From contig JAJEBY010000016.1 of NCBI GenBank assembly GCA_022822305.1, positions 868,001 through 932,000 on the forward strand: a stretch of DNA of 64,000 bases, in the 5' to 3' direction. The stretch's first letter is position 1. Every line of letters starts with the position of its first letter. Below the pieces are notes generated by a model that did not search any database, had not been told where the DNA came from, and worked only from the letters and a program-made list of their open reading frames with translations. The stretch is from Anaerolineae bacterium. Lineage in GTDB: Bacteria > Chloroflexota > Anaerolineae > Aggregatilineales > Phototrophicaceae. Both the position numbers and the translations under genes were made by a program. Positions 8,973-16,402 of this stretch are shown here, one piece after another.

Positions 8973-9910
8973 CCGAGAAGTTGTTCGTGGGCATTGACGG
9001 TGGTGGTTCCGGAATGCGAATCGCGGTTACCGACTTCAATTTGACGGTGGAGAAGGTTTTTGAAACGTCTCCCGCGAATCCCAATCTCATCGGTGGCGAA
9101 GCCGCCAAACGGCATATCCAGCGATCAATCGCGCAAACACTGCAGGAGATCGATCGAAGGCCCGAAAACATCGCCGCCGCCGCCATCGGCATATCCGGCG
9201 CTTCAAACGAACATAGCCGCGCGTGGTTGATCGACACGCTTTCTGGGGTCTTTCCAGACAGTTTGCTGGCGCCGAGCTCCGATCTCGAGATCGCCTTGGT
9301 CGGCGCCTTGGCACAGCGTCACGGGAATCTGGTGTTATCGGGTACGGGCAGCGCAGCTTTCGGCATCACGCCGGACGGGCAGCGACTGAGAATTGGCGGC
9401 TGGGGCTACTTGTTGGGCGACGCCGGCAGCGCCTATTGGATTGGCATGCAAGCGCTAAGAGCGATAACCGAACATCACGACCAAGCGGACGCGAACCAGA
9501 TTGCCATGTTGCGGACCGATCTCGACAAACGAATTCTCGATGCGTTGGCCTTGGCGCAGCCCAGGGATCTGGCCGGCTGGTTGTACAGAGGTCAGGAGCC
9601 GGTCCCGGCCCGGGTGGCGGGCTTGGCTAGAATTGTGCTTGAACAGGCAGAATATGGGGACTTACAAGCTGTGAGCATTCTGCAGCGCGCATCGCAACAT
9701 CTGGCCGAGGCGACTAAACTACTCCGCAAGCGACTGGATTATCCTAAGGCGCCAATTGCCTTTGCCGGTGGACTCTTGGACCGACCCAACTACCTGTCCG
9801 AAGATCTGACGCGGCGGCTCGGTCTTCGCGAGCGCCCAATCGCAAAGCACAGACCGGTCATCGGCGCGGCCTTATTGGCAAGAATGGAATGGCAGCGAGC
9901 GAAGGCATGA
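8969..9910 (+). CDS. N-acetylglucosamine/N-acetylmuramate kinase, BadF/BadG family
   Basis: An ASKHA-fold sugar kinase of 313 aa. The N-terminal phosphate-binding loop is GIDGGGSGMR (residues ~8-17). LSGTGSAAFGI (about 118-128) and FAGGLLDRP near the C-terminus mark the second phosphate and adenosine loops. Family members include GlcNAc kinases and clostridial MurK, which phosphorylates both MurNAc and GlcNAc. Being directly upstream of murQ and nagA, it must be expected to supply MurNAc-6-P and GlcNAc-6-P, so a MurK-like dual role is the best reading. It overlaps the genes on both sides. Confidence 0.83.
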   Translation: MTEKLFVGIDGGGSGMRIAVTDFNLTVEKVFETSPANPNLIGGEAAKRHIQRSIAQTLQEIDRRPENIAAAAIGISGASNEHSRAWLIDTLSGVFPDSLLAPSSDLEIALVGALAQRHGNLVLSGTGSAAFGITPDGQRLRIGGWGYLLGDAGSAYWIGMQALRAITEHHDQADANQIAMLRTDLDKRILDALALAQPRDLAGWLYRGQEPVPARVAGLARIVLEQAEYGDLQAVSILQRASQHLAEATKLLRKRLDYPKAPIAFAGGLLDRPNYLSEDLTRRLGLRERPIAKHRPVIGAALLARMEWQRAKA

Positions 9911-10812
9911 CGAGACTCACCACAGAGCAAGTGAACGCGAAGAGTCGGGATATCGATAAGCTATCCACGGTCGATATGGTCAGGCTGATAAACGAAGAAG
10001 ACGCAACAGTCGCGCTCGCTGTCCGCCACGCGATCCCGCAGATTGCTCTGGCCGTGGATCTCATCGTCGCGGCGCTGAAAACAGGAGGGCGGCTGTTTTA
10101 TGTTGGCGCCGGCACCAGCGGCAGGCTTGGTGTTCTGGATGCGTCCGAGTGCGTGCCGACGTTTAGTGTGCCGCCGGATCTGGTGCAAGGCGTGATAGCC
10201 GGAGGCGACAGAGCCTTGCGCAATTCGATTGAAGGCGCTGAAGACAATGAGGAACAGGGCGCGCGCGATCTCGCTGAGCGAGAACTTACCGCCAAAGATG
10301 TCGTCTGCGGCATCGCAGCCAGCGGACGGACGCCATTCGTGCTCGGCGCCTTGCGCTACGCGAGATCAATTGGCGCCAGGACCATTGCGCTATCGGCCAA
10401 CAGAGACGCGCCGCTCCTGCAAGGCGTCGATGTTGCGATTGCCGTCGAAGTCGGACCGGAAGTCATCGCCGGCTCGACCCGAATGAAAGCCGGCACGGCC
10501 CAGAAGATGGTACTCAACATGCTCAGCACCGGCTGCATGATCAAATTGGCGAAGGTATACGGCAATCTGATGGTAGATGTCAAGGTAACCAACCAGAAGC
10601 TGGCCGAGCGAGCCGCAGGCCTGGTGACGCAATTGACCGGCGTCGACAGGGAACGGGCCGTTGCCTTGCTGGCATCTGCCGAGAATGAAGTTAAGACTGC
10701 GGTAGTGATGAGCCGGCTGCAGGTTGACGCCCGCAGCGCGCGCGATCTGTTGCGCGATGTCGATGGTCATCTGCGCGCTGTCATCGGAGATGTGGAGATT
10801 TCTGATGGGTAA
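9907..10812 (+). CDS. murQ: N-acetylmuramic acid 6-phosphate etherase
   Basis: Cleaves the lactyl ether of MurNAc-6-P to GlcNAc-6-P and D-lactate. The SIS sugar-phosphate-binding domain carries GAGTSGRLGVLDASE (about residues 64-78) and GSTRMKAGTAQKM (about 195). The N-terminal signature SRDIDKLSTVDMVRLINEED is typical of MurQ. I chose the ATG at 9907 because it forms an ATGA overlap with the kinase stop and gives the usual N-terminal length. An ATG at 9889 is also open. The 3' end overlaps nagA by 8 bp. Confidence 0.93.
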   Translation: MTRLTTEQVNAKSRDIDKLSTVDMVRLINEEDATVALAVRHAIPQIALAVDLIVAALKTGGRLFYVGAGTSGRLGVLDASECVPTFSVPPDLVQGVIAGGDRALRNSIEGAEDNEEQGARDLAERELTAKDVVCGIAASGRTPFVLGALRYARSIGARTIALSANRDAPLLQGVDVAIAVEVGPEVIAGSTRMKAGTAQKMVLNMLSTGCMIKLAKVYGNLMVDVKVTNQKLAERAAGLVTQLTGVDRERAVALLASAENEVKTAVVMSRLQVDARSARDLLRDVDGHLRAVIGDVEISDG

Positions 10813-11974
10813 GCGGCTGCTCATCAAAGATGCGCGCATAATCGTCCCCGGCCGAACGCTGGAACGGGGTTGGCTGTGCGCGGAAGACGGCAGCATCGCG
10901 GCATTTGCGTCTGGCGATCCGCCCGTATACAGCGACGGTGAAATCATCTGCGGCGATGGATTGACACTCCTCCCGGGATTTATTGACTTGCACGCGCACG
11001 GCGGCAATGGTTTCGATGTCATGCAGGGCAATATCGAAGCGCTGCAAGGCATGGCGCGGTACTTTGCGGCTGGCGGCGTGACGTCGTTTCTGGCCACAAC
11101 CTGGACAGACACCGACGCCAATATCACCGGCGCGTTGAAAGCGGTCGCCGAAGCCATGAACTCACCAATGAACGGCGCAGCGCTGCTCGGCGCGCATTTG
11201 GAGGGTCCCTTTCTCAATCCCAATCGCTGCGGCGCGCAGCACAGTTCGCTGATCCGTGTCGCCGATCCCGCCGAAGCGCTTCCTTGGCTGGATCTGGACG
11301 TCATCCGGCTGTTGGCGCTGGCGCCGGAAATTGAGGAGAATCAATGGCTCATCGGAGAGGCTGTCAAGCGTGGACTGACAGTCTCGGTGGCGCATTCAGA
11401 CGCGACCTATTGTCAAATGACTACGGCAGTAGATATGGGACTGTCGCACGCCACGCATAGCTTCAACGCGATGTCTCCTCTACACCACCGCGAGCCGGGC
11501 GTTGTCGGCGCCTTGCTGAGCATGGATGCCGTCAGTTGCGAGCTCATTTGCGATTTGCTGCACGTCCACCCCGCGGCGATTGACGTGCTCTGGCGCTGTA
11601 AACCACGCGACAAGCTGGTGCTGGTTACCGATTCGGTCAAGATTGCCGGACTGCAAGATGGCGCATATCGATTCTCGCACCAGGAAGTTGAGATGAAAGA
11701 CGGCGCCGTGCGCATCATCGCCGATGGAACTCTGGCAGGTACAACGCTGAAAATGAATGTCGCTTTGCGAAATCTAATGCATGTCACCGGCGCGCCACTG
11801 GAAGACCTCTGGCAAACGGCGAGCCTGAATCCCGCGCGCGCGATAAACATTGCGGCTAGCAAAGGATCCATAGAGATTGGCAAGGATGCCGACCTCGTTC
11901 TGGTCGATGATGCGCTGAATGTTCATTTGACTGTTGCGCAGGGCGAGGTTGTCCATCGAGCTGCGGCGCTCTAG
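10805..11974 (+). CDS. nagA: N-acetylglucosamine-6-phosphate deacetylase
   Basis: Deacetylates GlcNAc-6-P to GlcN-6-P, the last step of this recycling route before entry into cell-wall or central metabolism. The amidohydrolase-fold metal motif is DLHAHGGNG (H63, H65). LEGPFLNP, the metal histidines in VAHSD and THSFNAM, and the catalytic aspartate in VTDS all follow in order. At 389 aa it has the normal length. The ATG at 10805 inside the murQ end fits the family N-terminus (MGKRLLIKDARII). A longer in-frame start at 10724 would lie deep in murQ and is unlikely. It converges with the enoyl-CoA hydratase gene (4 bp overlap). Confidence 0.92.
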   Translation: MGKRLLIKDARIIVPGRTLERGWLCAEDGSIAAFASGDPPVYSDGEIICGDGLTLLPGFIDLHAHGGNGFDVMQGNIEALQGMARYFAAGGVTSFLATTWTDTDANITGALKAVAEAMNSPMNGAALLGAHLEGPFLNPNRCGAQHSSLIRVADPAEALPWLDLDVIRLLALAPEIEENQWLIGEAVKRGLTVSVAHSDATYCQMTTAVDMGLSHATHSFNAMSPLHHREPGVVGALLSMDAVSCELICDLLHVHPAAIDVLWRCKPRDKLVLVTDSVKIAGLQDGAYRFSHQEVEMKDGAVRIIADGTLAGTTLKMNVALRNLMHVTGAPLEDLWQTASLNPARAINIAASKGSIEIGKDADLVLVDDALNVHLTVAQGEVVHRAAAL

Positions 11975-12759
11975 TTGCCTTCCCAATCGATGGGATATGT
12001 CTTTTCCATCATCGCCCGTACCGCCCTCTGGAAATCTTCAGTTCGGAAGAGTTGCGCCTGCGCCCAGGCTTCCAGCTGCAATCCCCGCGAGACGTCAGTG
12101 ATGTCGTTGATCACGCGTTTGGCGTAACTGACGGCCAAGGGCGCTGAAGCGCGAAGCTCGGCGACCAGCTGGTCTACGCCTTGCTCCAGTTCAGATCTCG
12201 CGAATACACGATCCACCAAACCCCATTCCAAGGCCTGAGCCGCTTCGATATTCCTGGCGGTCATGATCAAGTCTTTGGCGCGCGCCTGTCCAACAAGATT
12301 GACGAGCCGCACGGTGCCGCCGACATCGGGAATGATGCCAAGCCGTGTCTCCGGCAAGCCAAACTTGGCGCGCGCGACGGCAATGCGGAAATCGCACGCC
12401 AAGGCCAGCTCCAGCGCCAGACCGAGGCAATAGCCTTGCATCACGCAAATCACCGGCAGCGAGCAGCGTTCAACCTTGTTCAAGACTGATTGGTAGCGCG
12501 AGGTGAATGGGAATAGATTGCCTCGCAAGCTTTCGTCCAGCGAACCAAATTGCTCCAGATCGATACCCGATGAAAAGGCGCGCCCTTCCGCGCGCAGAAT
12601 CACGACCCGCGCGCCGGAATTGAACGCGGCTTCGGCCTGATCGAAGGCGGCGTCCAGCGCAACCATCATCTCGTCGCTGATAGCGTTTCGTTTGCCGGGG
12701 CGATTCAGCGTAATCGAGAAAACATCGTCGGTGCTTTCAATCAAGACCAAATCTGACAT
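11971..12759 (-). CDS. Enoyl-CoA hydratase/isomerase family protein
   Basis: A crotonase-fold acyl-CoA enzyme of 262 aa. The CoA-binding and oxyanion-hole segments are FSSGIDLEQF (about residues 62-71) and the GLALELALACDFRIA block (about 110-125). PDVGGTVRLVNLVG follows near residue 140. It sits 31 bp downstream of fabD in the rpmF-fabD unit. A role in fatty-acid or acyl-CoA turnover is likely, but the exact reaction (hydratase, isomerase or other crotonase chemistry) is not fixed by what is visible. Confidence 0.85.
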   Translation of the reverse strand: MSDLVLIESTDDVFSITLNRPGKRNAISDEMMVALDAAFDQAEAAFNSGARVVILRAEGRAFSSGIDLEQFGSLDESLRGNLFPFTSRYQSVLNKVERCSLPVICVMQGYCLGLALELALACDFRIAVARAKFGLPETRLGIIPDVGGTVRLVNLVGQARAKDLIMTARNIEAAQALEWGLVDRVFARSELEQGVDQLVAELRASAPLAVSYAKRVINDITDVSRGLQLEAWAQAQLFRTEDFQRAVRAMMEKTYPIDWEGN

Positions 12760-12790
12760 TTCAGTTTACCTCACGATATTGCGCGCGAGC

Positions 12791-13744
12791 TCAGGCCTGT
12801 GATCGCAGAAAGTTGTCCAGCGCTTTTTCATTGTTGATGGCGATGCGCGTCTTCTTGCGGTCAATTCGGCGCATCAGTCCGCTAAGCACAGTACCCGGCC
12901 CAATCTCGACAAACGTATTGACACCCTGGGCGACAATTGTCCGCATTGATTCCGTCCAACGCACAGGCTGCGTCAGCTGCCGTTCCAGTTCCGAGCGGAT
13001 ATCCGCGGCCGAATTCAGCGCCTGCGCTTCGACATTGCCTATCACCGGGATGGATGGCGGATTCAGCGCGGTATCGCGAACAGCATCCTGAAAGGACGCG
13101 GACGCCGTTGCCATCAAGGGGGAGTGCGCTGCCACACTCACGGCCAGCTTGACCGCGCGTTTGGCGCCCAGTTCCGGCGCGCGCTCGACGATTCTGTCCA
13201 CAGCGGCAATATGCCCGGAAACCACCACCTGCCCGGGACAGTTGTCGTTGGCCAGCACCACAGTGTTGCCGGTCTCCTCGGAAATTTCGGAACAGAGCGT
13301 TGTCACAGCATCTGTATCCAATGCGAGCAAGGCGGCCATCGCGCCCGGGTTGCGTTTTCCCGCCTCTTCCATCAGCTTGCCCCTGACCTGAACGAGTCGC
13401 AATCCGTCAGCCATGGACATGGCGTCTGCCGCGGCCAGCGCCGTGAATTCTCCCAAGCTATGGCCGGCCACAAAAGCCGGCTCCATGTTCGGAATAAGCT
13501 GACTAAGCGCACGCCAGATTGCCATGCCGCAGACAAACAGCGCCGGCTGCGTGTTCGCAGTTTGGTTGAGCTCGGTCGCTGGGCCATTCCAACAGATCCG
13601 TGACAAATCATAGCCGAGAATGTCATCAGCTTCTTGAAAGGTATGTCGAGCGATCGGGTAACGCTCGGCAAAGTCTTTGCCCATACCGAGGACTTGCGAC
13701 CCTTGACCCGGGAAGATCACAGCCGTCTTCTGCCAATTGCTCAT
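12791..13744 (-). CDS. fabD: Malonyl-CoA:ACP transacylase
   Basis: Loads malonyl groups onto acyl carrier protein for fatty-acid synthesis. The N-terminal FPGQGSQVLGMG, the GHSLGEF nucleophile elbow (S96) and the histidine in SVAAHSPLM are present. The start chosen is the ATG at 13744 (MSNWQKTAV), with GGAG upstream. An ATG 39 bp earlier is open but adds a non-conserved tail. The gene lies downstream of rpmF, matching the common rpmF-fab linkage, but plsX and fabH are missing from between them. Confidence 0.92.
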   Translation of the reverse strand: MSNWQKTAVIFPGQGSQVLGMGKDFAERYPIARHTFQEADDILGYDLSRICWNGPATELNQTANTQPALFVCGMAIWRALSQLIPNMEPAFVAGHSLGEFTALAAADAMSMADGLRLVQVRGKLMEEAGKRNPGAMAALLALDTDAVTTLCSEISEETGNTVVLANDNCPGQVVVSGHIAAVDRIVERAPELGAKRAVKLAVSVAAHSPLMATASASFQDAVRDTALNPPSIPVIGNVEAQALNSAADIRSELERQLTQPVRWTESMRTIVAQGVNTFVEIGPGTVLSGLMRRIDRKKTRIAINNEKALDNFLRSQA

Positions 13745-13873
13745 GCTGCTCCGCTCCGTTGCTTGGGCCGAAACGAAAGGCATTTCAGGATATCAGACTA
13801 GTAAACCATGCAAAAGAGACCGCGCTGATCCAGCCCGGTCTCTCACTATTCGATGCGCTGCGAGCAATCCCGA

Positions 13874-14059
13874 TCAGTCTTGCTCAACTTCCACAACCAA
13901 TTCGCCTCGATACGTCCCGCACTTGGGGCACACACGATGCGCGATGTGGTATTCGCCACAACCTTCGCATTCGACCAGATGATTCAAAGTTAAGGCATGG
14001 TGAGCGCGCCGGCGATCTCGCCGAGACTTGGAAACTTTTCGTTTGGGTAGCGGACCCAT
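13874..14059 (-). CDS. rpmF: 50S ribosomal protein L32, zinc-binding form
   Basis: A 61-residue L32. The N-terminus MGPLPKRKVSKSRRDRRRAHH is the family signature. Two Cys pairs, CEGCG and CPKC, form the zinc ribbon (C+ paralogue). GGGAG sits just upstream of the ATG at 14059. It is driven by a near-consensus promoter at 14098-14127 and probably co-transcribed with fabD about 130 bp downstream. Confidence 0.95.
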   Translation of the reverse strand: MGPLPKRKVSKSRRDRRRAHHALTLNHLVECEGCGEYHIAHRVCPKCGTYRGELVVEVEQD

Positions 14060-14097
14060 TCCGGTTACTCCCGCGAACAAACAATCACAAACACCGC

Positions 14098-14127
14098 ATT
14101 ATAGATTCATCGCATTGCGTCTGTCAA
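14098..14127 (-). promoter_or_regulatory. Near-consensus sigma-70 promoter of rpmF
   Basis: On the minus strand a perfect TTGACA (14127-14122) and a perfect TATAAT (14103-14098) are separated by 18 bp. The rpmF start codon lies about 38 bp downstream. It is the strongest promoter seen in the window, as expected for a ribosomal protein gene. Confidence 0.8.
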
Positions 14128-14150
14128 GTGACGGCTTGGTCTGCGGCCGC

Positions 14151-14159
14151 TGTTATAAT
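14151..14159 (+). promoter_or_regulatory. Extended -10 promoter of the fructosamine-kinase-like gene
   Basis: TGTTATAAT matches the extended -10 form TGnTATAAT. No good -35 is present at the right distance. If used, transcription starts near 14166, which excludes the upstream TTG at 14159 as start codon and favours the TTG at 14186. Confidence 0.55.
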
Positions 14160-14185
14160 TGAGCTTTCGCGCCGGAGTATACGCA

Positions 14186-15040
14186 TTGAATTCACTTGCT
14201 TTGAGACGAATCGAGGCGATCATCGACCGCAAGGTGATTGGTTCGCGGGCGCTTTCCGGGGGCAAGATCAGCGAGGTGGTCAAGCTCGACCTGGACAGTG
14301 GCGACTCCATCGTCGCGAAAGTCGGCGGCGGAACACACGACCTGACCATAGAAGGCTACATGCTCGGCTACCTGCGCGCGCGTAGCGAACTCCCGGCGCC
14401 GCAAGTGTTTCATGCGGAGCACGACTTGCTTATCATGCAGTACATCGAGGGCAAAAACAGCTGGGACGAGGCCAGCTTAGGGCATTTGGGCGCGATGCTG
14501 GGATATCTGCACCAAATCAGCTCCCCACAATTCGGATTGGAGCGCGCTACGCTGATTGGACCGCTGCACCAACCCAATCCTCATTCAACGTCGTGGATCT
14601 CATTCTTTCGCGATCAGCGTCTGCATTACATAACTGCGCTCGCGACCCGGTCTGGCGCGCTGCCCGCTGCGCTGGAATCGCGACTGCTGCGATTGGCCGA
14701 TAATGTCGAGCGCTATCTAATCGAGCCGGAGCGGCCTTCGCTGATTCATGGCGATATGTGGCGGACCAACGTCATCGCGCGCGACGGACGGGTAGTCGGC
14801 ATCCTCGATCCAGCGATTTATTTTGCGCACAACGAGATGGAATTGGCGTACATGACGCTCTTCGACGACTTGAGCGAGAGTTTTTTCGCGGCCTATGGCG
14901 AGTTCAGCGCTATCGATCCCGAGTTCTTCGGCGTTCGCAAGCACGTGTACAACTTGTATCCCCTGCTCATTCATCTGATTATCTTCGGAGACAAGTATTT
15001 GCGACCGATCGGCGCCAGCCTGAAGAGACTCGGTTTCTAA
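14186..15040 (+). CDS. Fructosamine/ketosamine-3-kinase family protein
   Basis: An APH/choline-kinase-fold kinase of about 284 aa. The conserved opening GSRALSGGKISEVVKLDL, the catalytic loop HGDMWRTN (near residue 192) and a downstream ILDPAIYFAHNEMELA metal motif match the fructosamine-3-kinase family, which phosphorylates glycated amines for deglycation. The start TTG at 14186 has GGAG 8 bp upstream and lies downstream of the predicted extended -10 promoter. The real substrate in bacteria is often unknown. Confidence 0.82.
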   Translation: MNSLALRRIEAIIDRKVIGSRALSGGKISEVVKLDLDSGDSIVAKVGGGTHDLTIEGYMLGYLRARSELPAPQVFHAEHDLLIMQYIEGKNSWDEASLGHLGAMLGYLHQISSPQFGLERATLIGPLHQPNPHSTSWISFFRDQRLHYITALATRSGALPAALESRLLRLADNVERYLIEPERPSLIHGDMWRTNVIARDGRVVGILDPAIYFAHNEMELAYMTLFDDLSESFFAAYGEFSAIDPEFFGVRKHVYNLYPLLIHLIIFGDKYLRPIGASLKRLGF

Positions 15041-15173
15041 TGGTCATTGTACAATCTATACAATTAAGTTCATGTATACTGCATATAGAGAATTGGATTG
15101 GTTCGCGCTAGAGTGTGTGCATTGCGCGATTTTCCGCACGTTGTAAGGCGCAACCAAAACGCGAGACACAGAG

Positions 15174-15224
15174 ATGATCTCGACAAATATGAGCAAGAAG
15201 GCCAAGAAGACCGCCACCCACTAA
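15174..15224 (+). CDS. Lys-rich leader peptide of the lysine operon (candidate)
   Basis: A 16-codon ORF, MISTNMSKKAKKTATH, sits 118 bp before lysW. Four of six consecutive codons (15195-15200 and 15204-15209) are AAG (Lys). The stop codon abuts the first arm of a candidate antiterminator hairpin. A weak SD-like GAGACACAGAG precedes the ATG; a second in-frame ATG at 15189 is possible. The position, the Lys codons upstream of a lysine pathway and the downstream hairpins together fit a ribosome-mediated attenuation leader. Expression is not shown by sequence alone. Confidence 0.6.
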   Translation: MISTNMSKKAKKTATH

Positions 15225-15225
15225 C

Positions 15226-15273
15226 ATGGGCTTGTTTGTGTTAACTTGATTTTACGAACGCACACCCGCCCAT
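15226..15273 (+). promoter_or_regulatory. Candidate antiterminator hairpin upstream of lysW
   Basis: Arm 15226-15242 can pair in one register with 15257-15273. Fourteen of 17 positions pair (one G-U), and the loop is 14 nt. The 3' arm contains the whole 5' arm of the terminator stem (15264-15270), so the two structures exclude each other. The 5' arm begins two bases after the leader stop codon. A ribosome finishing the leader would therefore cover it, while one stalled at the Lys codons would leave it free. Confidence 0.55.
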
Positions 15274-15287
15274 CCGGCGGGTTTTTT
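15264..15287 (+). terminator. Intrinsic terminator/attenuator before lysW
   Basis: A 7-bp perfect GC-rich stem (15264-15270 with 15276-15282) with a 5-nt loop is followed by an uninterrupted T6 run at 15282-15287. It lies between the leader ORF and lysW, not after a gene, so it would abort lysine-operon transcription unless the alternative hairpin forms. Confidence 0.8.
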
Positions 15288-15341
15288 GTTGGGATGCTTC
15301 AGTTTGAATTGTATTGCAGGATCTGTACAGGAGATAGGGAA

Positions 15342-15518
15342 ATGACCAATCAAACGCCACCGTGCCCCGAATGCGATGCTGAGGTCGAGATTCCGGCTGA
15401 CGCAATGGAAAACGAATTGGTTGCCTGCCCTGATTGCGGCGTCGAGCTGGAAATCATGAGCCTAGATCCTGTTGGGCTCGAACTGGCGCCGGAAATTGAA
15501 GAAGATTGGGGAGAATAG
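15342..15518 (+). CDS. lysW: LysW amino-group carrier protein
   Basis: A 58-residue carrier that holds alpha-aminoadipate and later intermediates on its C-terminal glutamate during lysine synthesis. Cys pairs CPEC and CPDCG form the zinc-binding N-terminal half. The acidic C-terminus ends in the diagnostic EDWGE. The ATG is preceded by a strong SD (AGGAGAT). It heads lysW-lysX-lysY-lysZ-lysJ-lysK; lysX begins only 5 bp after its stop. Confidence 0.96.
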   Translation: MTNQTPPCPECDAEVEIPADAMENELVACPDCGVELEIMSLDPVGLELAPEIEEDWGE

Positions 15519-15523
15519 GCGTC

Positions 15524-16402
15524 ATGCGCGTCGCATTGCTGGTCACTCACATCCGCGCCGAAGAGAAGCTCATTATTGAAGCTTTCAATAATCGCGATAT
15601 CAGTCCCGATATCATACTCGACCGCGAGCTGAATTTTGAAATATCCAGCGGGCCTGGCCAACCGGCTCCGTCTGGCAGCGCCTGGCGCGAATACGACATG
15701 GTGTTTGAGCGCTGCGTCAGCACATCGCGCGGCATGTATGCGCTGGCGATACTTAACAGTTGGGGAATTCGTACCTTCAACACTTATGAGACAGCCGCCA
15801 TCTGCGGCGACAAGCTGCGCACCAGCATCGCCCTTACCCGCCACGGCATCCCGCAGCCGCACACCCGCGTCGCCTTTACTCCCGACAGCGCCATGCAAGC
15901 CATTGAAGATGTGGAGTATCCGGCAGTGCTTAAGCCGGTCACCGGATCCTGGGGGCGCCTGTTGGCGCGCGTACACAATCGCGACAGCGCGGAAGCGATC
16001 CTGGAGCATCGACAGACCCTGGGCGATTACAATCATCACATCTATTACGTGCAAGAATATGTGGACAAGCCCGGGCGTGATATTCGCGCTTTTGTTGTCG
16101 GCGACCGCACCATCGCCGCGATTTATCGGGAGTCTAATCATTGGATCACCAATACTGCGCGCGGCGGTCTGGCCACCAATTGCCCCGTAACCCAGAATCT
16201 GGACGACATCTGCGTGCGCGCGGCTCGGGCAGTCGGTGGCGGCATCCTGGCGATTGACCTGCTGGAGGATGCGGGCGGCAATTACGTCGTCAATGAGATC
16301 AACCATACGATGGAGTTTCGCAACAGCAGTCAGCCAACCGGCGTCAATATCGCTCAAGCCGTCATAGACTACGTCATTGAACAAGCGAGGGTAACCGCGT
16401 GA
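15524..16402 (+). CDS. lysX: LysW-aminoadipate ligase (ATP-grasp)
   Basis: Joins alpha-aminoadipate through its amino group to the C-terminal Glu of LysW, using ATP. It is a 292-aa RimK-related ATP-grasp enzyme. The central ATP-binding lid carries KPVTGSWGR near residue 143. The NTARGG motif and the metal-binding VVNEINHTMEFRNS are conserved. The start is the ATG at 15524 after a GGGGAGAA SD. Its stop overlaps the GTG of lysY. A parallel use in arginine synthesis (ArgX activity on glutamate) cannot be excluded. Confidence 0.93.
   Translation: MRVALLVTHIRAEEKLIIEAFNNRDISPDIILDRELNFEISSGPGQPAPSGSAWREYDMVFERCVSTSRGMYALAILNSWGIRTFNTYETAAICGDKLRTSIALTRHGIPQPHTRVAFTPDSAMQAIEDVEYPAVLKPVTGSWGRLLARVHNRDSAEAILEHRQTLGDYNHHIYYVQEYVDKPGRDIRAFVVGDRTIAAIYRESNHWITNTARGGLATNCPVTQNLDDICVRAARAVGGGILAIDLLEDAGGNYVVNEINHTMEFRNSSQPTGVNIAQAVIDYVIEQARVTA

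Noticed and set aside
10390..11304. 304-codon minus-strand frame over murQ and nagA
   Set aside because: Both sense genes are firmly identified; the antisense protein is rich in Ser/Pro/Arg without motifs.
13600..14385. 261-codon plus-strand frame across the rpmF region
   Set aside because: It runs antisense through fabD and rpmF, over the consensus rpmF promoter, and into the fructosamine-kinase gene in another frame.
15041..15341. Lysine riboswitch (L box) upstream of lysW
   Set aside because: The leader before the terminator is short and lacks the several conserved helices of an L box; the Lys-codon mini-ORF explains the hairpins better.
15350..16384. 344-codon minus-strand frame over lysW and lysX
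   Set aside because: Antisense to two signature genes of the lysine route; no start context and no recognisable domain.
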